Source of the DNA: DASPKT01 sp035626475
Lineage (GTDB): Bacteria; Pseudomonadota; Alphaproteobacteria; Azospirillales; Azospirillaceae
DNA length: 64,000 bases
Reading direction: 5' to 3'
Assembly (NCBI GenBank): GCA_035626475.1
Contig: DASPNP010000066.1
Span: forward strand, 27,456-91,455
Made by a program: the position numbers and the translations under genes
The notes under the pieces: model-generated
The model's input: the letters and a program-made list of their open reading frames with translations, nothing else
Database searches by the model: none
What the model was told of the DNA's origin: nothing
Part shown: piece by piece, positions 61,252 to 64,000 of the stretch
How the letters are laid out: every line of letters begins with the position of its first letter
Position numbering within the stretch: the first letter of the stretch is position 1

Positions 61252-61647
61252 ATGCGCAAGTCCGATTCCCGTCAGATCATCGTGGCCACCGAGTCGCCGA
61301 CGACGCCGCTGTCGCCCGAGGCGGAGGTCGAGGCGCGGTATGACGGCCGCATCCCCCGGGGCGCCCTGGCGGCCGCCCGGCGAACCGCAACGGCGGGAGA
61401 CGTCACCAAGGTGACCCGCCTGCCTCCGGCCGCGAAGAAGGCTTGGCGGTCCGGCGGCTGCGTCGGGCGCATGGCCGAGCGGATCGCGGCCTGCGTCAGT
61501 GCGCGCGGAGTCGCGACGCGCGAGGATCTGCGGCGCGCCGGCTTCACCGCCGAGGAGATCGAGCGGCACGGCGACGATGCGGTCGCCCTGGCCGCCGCCC
61601 GCCTGCTGCCGGAAAAAGGCGGTGCGGCACTGGATGGGGGATGCTGA
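61252..61647 (+). CDS. Small protein of unknown function downstream of O3
   Basis: A 131-residue protein with no recognised family. It begins MRKSDSRQIIVATESP, has basic Ala/Arg-rich middle segments and a C-terminal helix-turn-helix-like region (ERIAACVSARGVATREDLRRAGFTAEEIERHGDDAVALAAARL), which has the look of an EF-hand-free helical bundle. AGGAGG lies four bases upstream of the ATG, a strong site. It could be under control of the S24 repressor via O3 (inference). Confidence 0.65.
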   Translation: MRKSDSRQIIVATESPTTPLSPEAEVEARYDGRIPRGALAAARRTATAGDVTKVTRLPPAAKKAWRSGGCVGRMAERIAACVSARGVATREDLRRAGFTAEEIERHGDDAVALAAARLLPEKGGAALDGGC

Positions 61648-61957
61648 TCCCCCGGCTACCAGCTATGGTGTGCCCCGAGGATGGCGCAGCCCACATCGCG
61701 CTTGAATATTGCCGTTTCATGAAGGATTAATGACAGCGTTGATGACAGCCGATCCCGTCCACCCCTCCAGGGCCGCCGATGCATCCGCCCGCGCTCCCGC
61801 CGGCCCTGCCCATCTTGGGGGAGGCCCCCAGCCTCATGCTGGTTAGCGGCAATCCGCCCCTTTTCCCGTCCGGCGCGTGGCGCCATCCTGCCGTGGCGCC
61901 GGCATTTCCGCCGTGCGCCAGGGACAGCGCCGCCGCGCGGGGCGAAGCCGGAAACGA
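61648..61957. other. Intergenic region before the Nudix gene
   Basis: 310 nt. It starts with an AT-richer part (TTGAATATTGCCGTTTCATG near 61700) that could be a promoter and then a GC-rich stretch with short palindromes (GGCGC / GCGCC). No gene is supported; long readings across it lack homology. Confidence 0.4.
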
Positions 61958-62383
61958 ATGAACAAGAAGCGGTCGCGCGCCCAATATGCCGCGCTCCCCT
62001 ACACGATCCGCGACGGCGTGCTGAAGGTGATGCTGATCACCTCGCGCGAAACGCGGCGCTGGATCATCCCCAAGGGATGGCCGGAGAAGAAGCTGACCCC
62101 GCCCGAGGTCGCCGCGCGCGAAGCCTTCGAGGAGGCGGGCCTGCGCGGGCGGATCGGCGAATCGCCCATCGGGGCCTTCGTCTACGACAAGCGCCTGCGC
62201 AACGGCAAGACCACGCCCTGCCATGTCGACATCTACCTGTTCGAGGTCGAGCAGGAACTGGAGGCCTGGCCGGAGAAGGGCCAGCGCGAACGCCGCTGGA
62301 TGAGCCCGTCCGAGGCGGCGCTGCTGGTCGGCGAGAGCGGCCTCGTCACCGTGCTGCTGAACATGGCCGCGCCCCAGGACTGA
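61958..62383 (+). CDS. Nudix hydrolase
   Basis: A 141-residue Nudix protein. The box is GWPEKKLTPPEVAAREAFEEAGL: REAFEEAGL is intact, but the first Glu of GX5E is Leu. The preceding WIIPKGWPEKKL and following GESPIGAFVYDKR resemble the diphosphoinositol polyphosphate phosphohydrolase (DIPP)-like group, often found beside phosphate genes. Substrate is not known. It is followed 26 nt on by the DUF47/PiT pair. Confidence 0.85.
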   Translation: MNKKRSRAQYAALPYTIRDGVLKVMLITSRETRRWIIPKGWPEKKLTPPEVAAREAFEEAGLRGRIGESPIGAFVYDKRLRNGKTTPCHVDIYLFEVEQELEAWPEKGQRERRWMSPSEAALLVGESGLVTVLLNMAAPQD

Positions 62384-62409
62384 TACCAGGACAACAAGGT
62401 TCCACGACG

Positions 62410-63054
62410 ATGATCATGCGCCTGTTCCGCTCCCTCATGCCCAAGGAGGAACGGTTCCTCGACCATTTCGAGGCCCATGCCGGCCGCATGGTCGCGGCGG
62501 CCGACGCGCTGGCCGCCCTGATGGAGGCGCCGGCCGAGCGCCGCGCCGCCATGGTGGAGGAGCTTGGCGCCATCGAGAGCCAGGCGGACGAGCATGCCCG
62601 GGCCGTCGTGGTCGGGCTGCACCGGGCCTTCATCACCCCCTTCGACCGCGGCGACATCCACACGCTGATCAACGCCATGGACGACGCGGTCGATTTGATG
62701 GAGGAGGTGCCGGAGCAGGCGGCGCTCTACCGGGTCGAGTTCTTCACCCCGCGCATGCGCGAGCTGGCGGCCGAGATCCAGAAGGCCGCCCGGCTGCTGG
62801 CCGAGGCCATCCCGCTGCTGCGCGACATCAGCCGCAACGCCGCCCGCATCAACGACCTCTGCCATCAGGTGGGCCAGATCGAGCGCGCCGCCGACCGGAT
62901 CGAGCGCACCGCGCTGTCCGAGCTGATCGCCGAGCAGCCCGACACCATCTCCTTCATCGGGCGGCGCGAGCTGTACCAGTTGCTGGAGACCTGCACCGAC
63001 CGCTGCGACGACGTGGCCGAGGTGATCGAGGGCATCGTCCTGGACCACGTGTAG
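62410..63054 (+). CDS. DUF47 family PhoU-like regulator of phosphate transport
   Basis: A 214-residue all-helical protein. FRSLMPKEERFLDHFEAHAGRM is the DUF47 start; ITPFDRGDIHTLINAMDDAVDLMEE and IERAADRIERTALSELI follow, matching the Pit accessory protein family, which is related to PhoU. It ends 10 nt before pit and probably modulates that carrier. ATG 62410 is used; ATG 62416 is two codons downstream. Confidence 0.9.
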   Translation: MIMRLFRSLMPKEERFLDHFEAHAGRMVAAADALAALMEAPAERRAAMVEELGAIESQADEHARAVVVGLHRAFITPFDRGDIHTLINAMDDAVDLMEEVPEQAALYRVEFFTPRMRELAAEIQKAARLLAEAIPLLRDISRNAARINDLCHQVGQIERAADRIERTALSELIAEQPDTISFIGRRELYQLLETCTDRCDDVAEVIEGIVLDHV

Positions 63055-63064
63055 GACAGGGGCC

Positions 63065-64000
63065 ATGGACGTCCTCCAGATCGGCATGCCCGCGCTCGTC
63101 GCCATCATCGGCGTGGCGCTGTTCTTCGACCTCATCAACGGCATGCACGACGCCGCGAACTCCATCGCGACCATCGTGTCGACCCGGGTGCTGCCGCCGT
63201 CGCTGGCGGTGCTGTGGGCGGCCTTCTTCAACTTCATCGCCTTCGCCTTCTTCGGGCTGCATGTCGCGGCCACCATCGGCAAGGGCATCGTCGATCCCGC
63301 CATCATCGACCCGATCCTGATCCTGGCGGCGCTGATCGGCGCCATCGGCTGGAACCTCTTCACCTGGTGGATCGGCTTCCCCTCCTCCAGCTCGCATGCG
63401 CTGATCGGCGGGCTGGCGGGCGCCGGCATCGCCAAGGGCGGCATCGGCGCGCTGGTCTCCAGCGGCTTCACCAAGGCCGCCATCGGCATCGTCGCGGCGC
63501 CGCTGGTGGGCTTCACGCTCGCGCTGCTGCTGATGCTGGCGACGAGCTGGATGCTGAAGGGCGCCTCGCCCTTCCGCACCGACCGGCATTTCCGGCGGCT
63601 GCAGCTGGTCTCGGCGGCGGCCTATTCGCTGGGCCACGGCGCCAACGACGCGCAGAAGACCATGGGCATCATCGCCGTGCTGCTCTTCTCGCAGGGGCTG
63701 CTGGGGCCGGAATTCTACGTGCCCTTCTGGGTGGTGCTGGCGGCGCAGACGGCCATGGGGCTGGGCACGCTGATGGGCGGCTGGCGCATCGTGAAGACCA
63801 TGGGCTCCAAGCTGACCGACCTGAAGCCCTACCAGGGCTTCTGCGCCGAGACGGCGGGCGCCATCACGCTCTACAGCGCCACGGCGCTGGGCGCCCCGGT
63901 CTCCACCACCCACACCATCACCGGCTCGATCGTCGGCGTCGGTTCGGCCCGCAAGACCTCGGCCGTGCGCTGGGGCCTGGCCGGCACCATCGTCTGGGCC
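63065..64000 (+). CDS. pit: Low-affinity inorganic phosphate transporter PiT, 3' end outside window
   Basis: 312 codons from ATG 63065 to the window end. The PiT signature is LFFDLINGMHDAANSIATIVSTRVL in the N-terminal repeat, and its partner AYSLGHGANDAQKTMGIIAVLL in the second. PSSSSHALIGGLAGA and PVSTTHTITGSIVGVG are the re-entrant loops. Multiple membrane helices. It imports phosphate (as metal-phosphate) with protons or sodium. The gene would need roughly another 20-100 codons past the edge. Confidence 0.92.
   Translation, partial: MDVLQIGMPALVAIIGVALFFDLINGMHDAANSIATIVSTRVLPPSLAVLWAAFFNFIAFAFFGLHVAATIGKGIVDPAIIDPILILAALIGAIGWNLFTWWIGFPSSSSHALIGGLAGAGIAKGGIGALVSSGFTKAAIGIVAAPLVGFTLALLLMLATSWMLKGASPFRTDRHFRRLQLVSAAAYSLGHGANDAQKTMGIIAVLLFSQGLLGPEFYVPFWVVLAAQTAMGLGTLMGGWRIVKTMGSKLTDLKPYQGFCAETAGAITLYSATALGAPVSTTHTITGSIVGVGSARKTSAVRWGLAGTIVWA

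Overview
The window is very GC-rich DNA (about 70% G+C by eye) from an alphaproteobacterium, most likely of the Rhodospirillales type. The evidence is the gene order slt / dapA-smpB / folK / rpoZ-rsh / pdxJ-acpS-lepB-rnc-era / recO-parC, a GcrA-type Cys/His cluster in one regulator, a non-zinc (Asp-type) HemB, DUF2062, DUF1036 and DUF2934 proteins, and three families of dispersed palindromic repeats of a kind common in such genomes. No rRNA, tRNA, transposase, integrase or CRISPR array was seen.

Layout. 1-3000: an ExbB/MotA-like channel (cut by the window edge) with an OmpA-like periplasmic protein, then suhB and efp, all on the minus strand. 3357-7138: livHMGF, a branched-chain amino acid/amide ABC importer without its binding protein. 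7408-9497: prmA and hemB, divergent. 9624-27812: accessory region with three secreted or surface RTX/FG-GAP proteins (one a serralysin-like metalloprotease), a lipoprotein zincin, two alpha/beta hydrolases, an ornithine-type decarboxylase divergent from an aldehyde dehydrogenase, a flavin reductase, an orphan MotB with an EF-hand loop, Bpt, and a TRAP binding protein preceded by a shrunken paralogue. 27825-30648: a LysR regulator with a clear operator, divergent from a two-subunit molybdenum hydroxylase.

31018-57571: the housekeeping core. recO and era, usually neighbours, are separated by about 5 kb holding a PAS-PAS-PAS-GGDEF-EAL protein, a GC-poor island with one PD-(D/E)XK nuclease-like gene, and a manganese catalase. 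A damaged hicAB locus lies between rsh and the pdxJ operon. The folK-smpB interval carries a NYN nuclease, a family 5 uracil-DNA glycosylase and several exported proteins. A strongly folded intergenic element follows slt.

57695-64000: a prepilin peptidase, then three regulators: an XRE protein, a winged-helix/XRE/GcrA-tail protein, and an S24-type repressor flanked by three copies of a 16-bp palindrome. Next come a small unknown gene whose upstream region carries one of these sites, a Nudix hydrolase, and a DUF47-PiT phosphate uptake pair cut by the window end.

The least explained parts are the S24 repressor and its operators with the GcrA-tailed regulator next door, the GC-poor nuclease-like gene, the folded element at 56485-56561, the rearranged hicAB locus, and the EF-hand in MotB.
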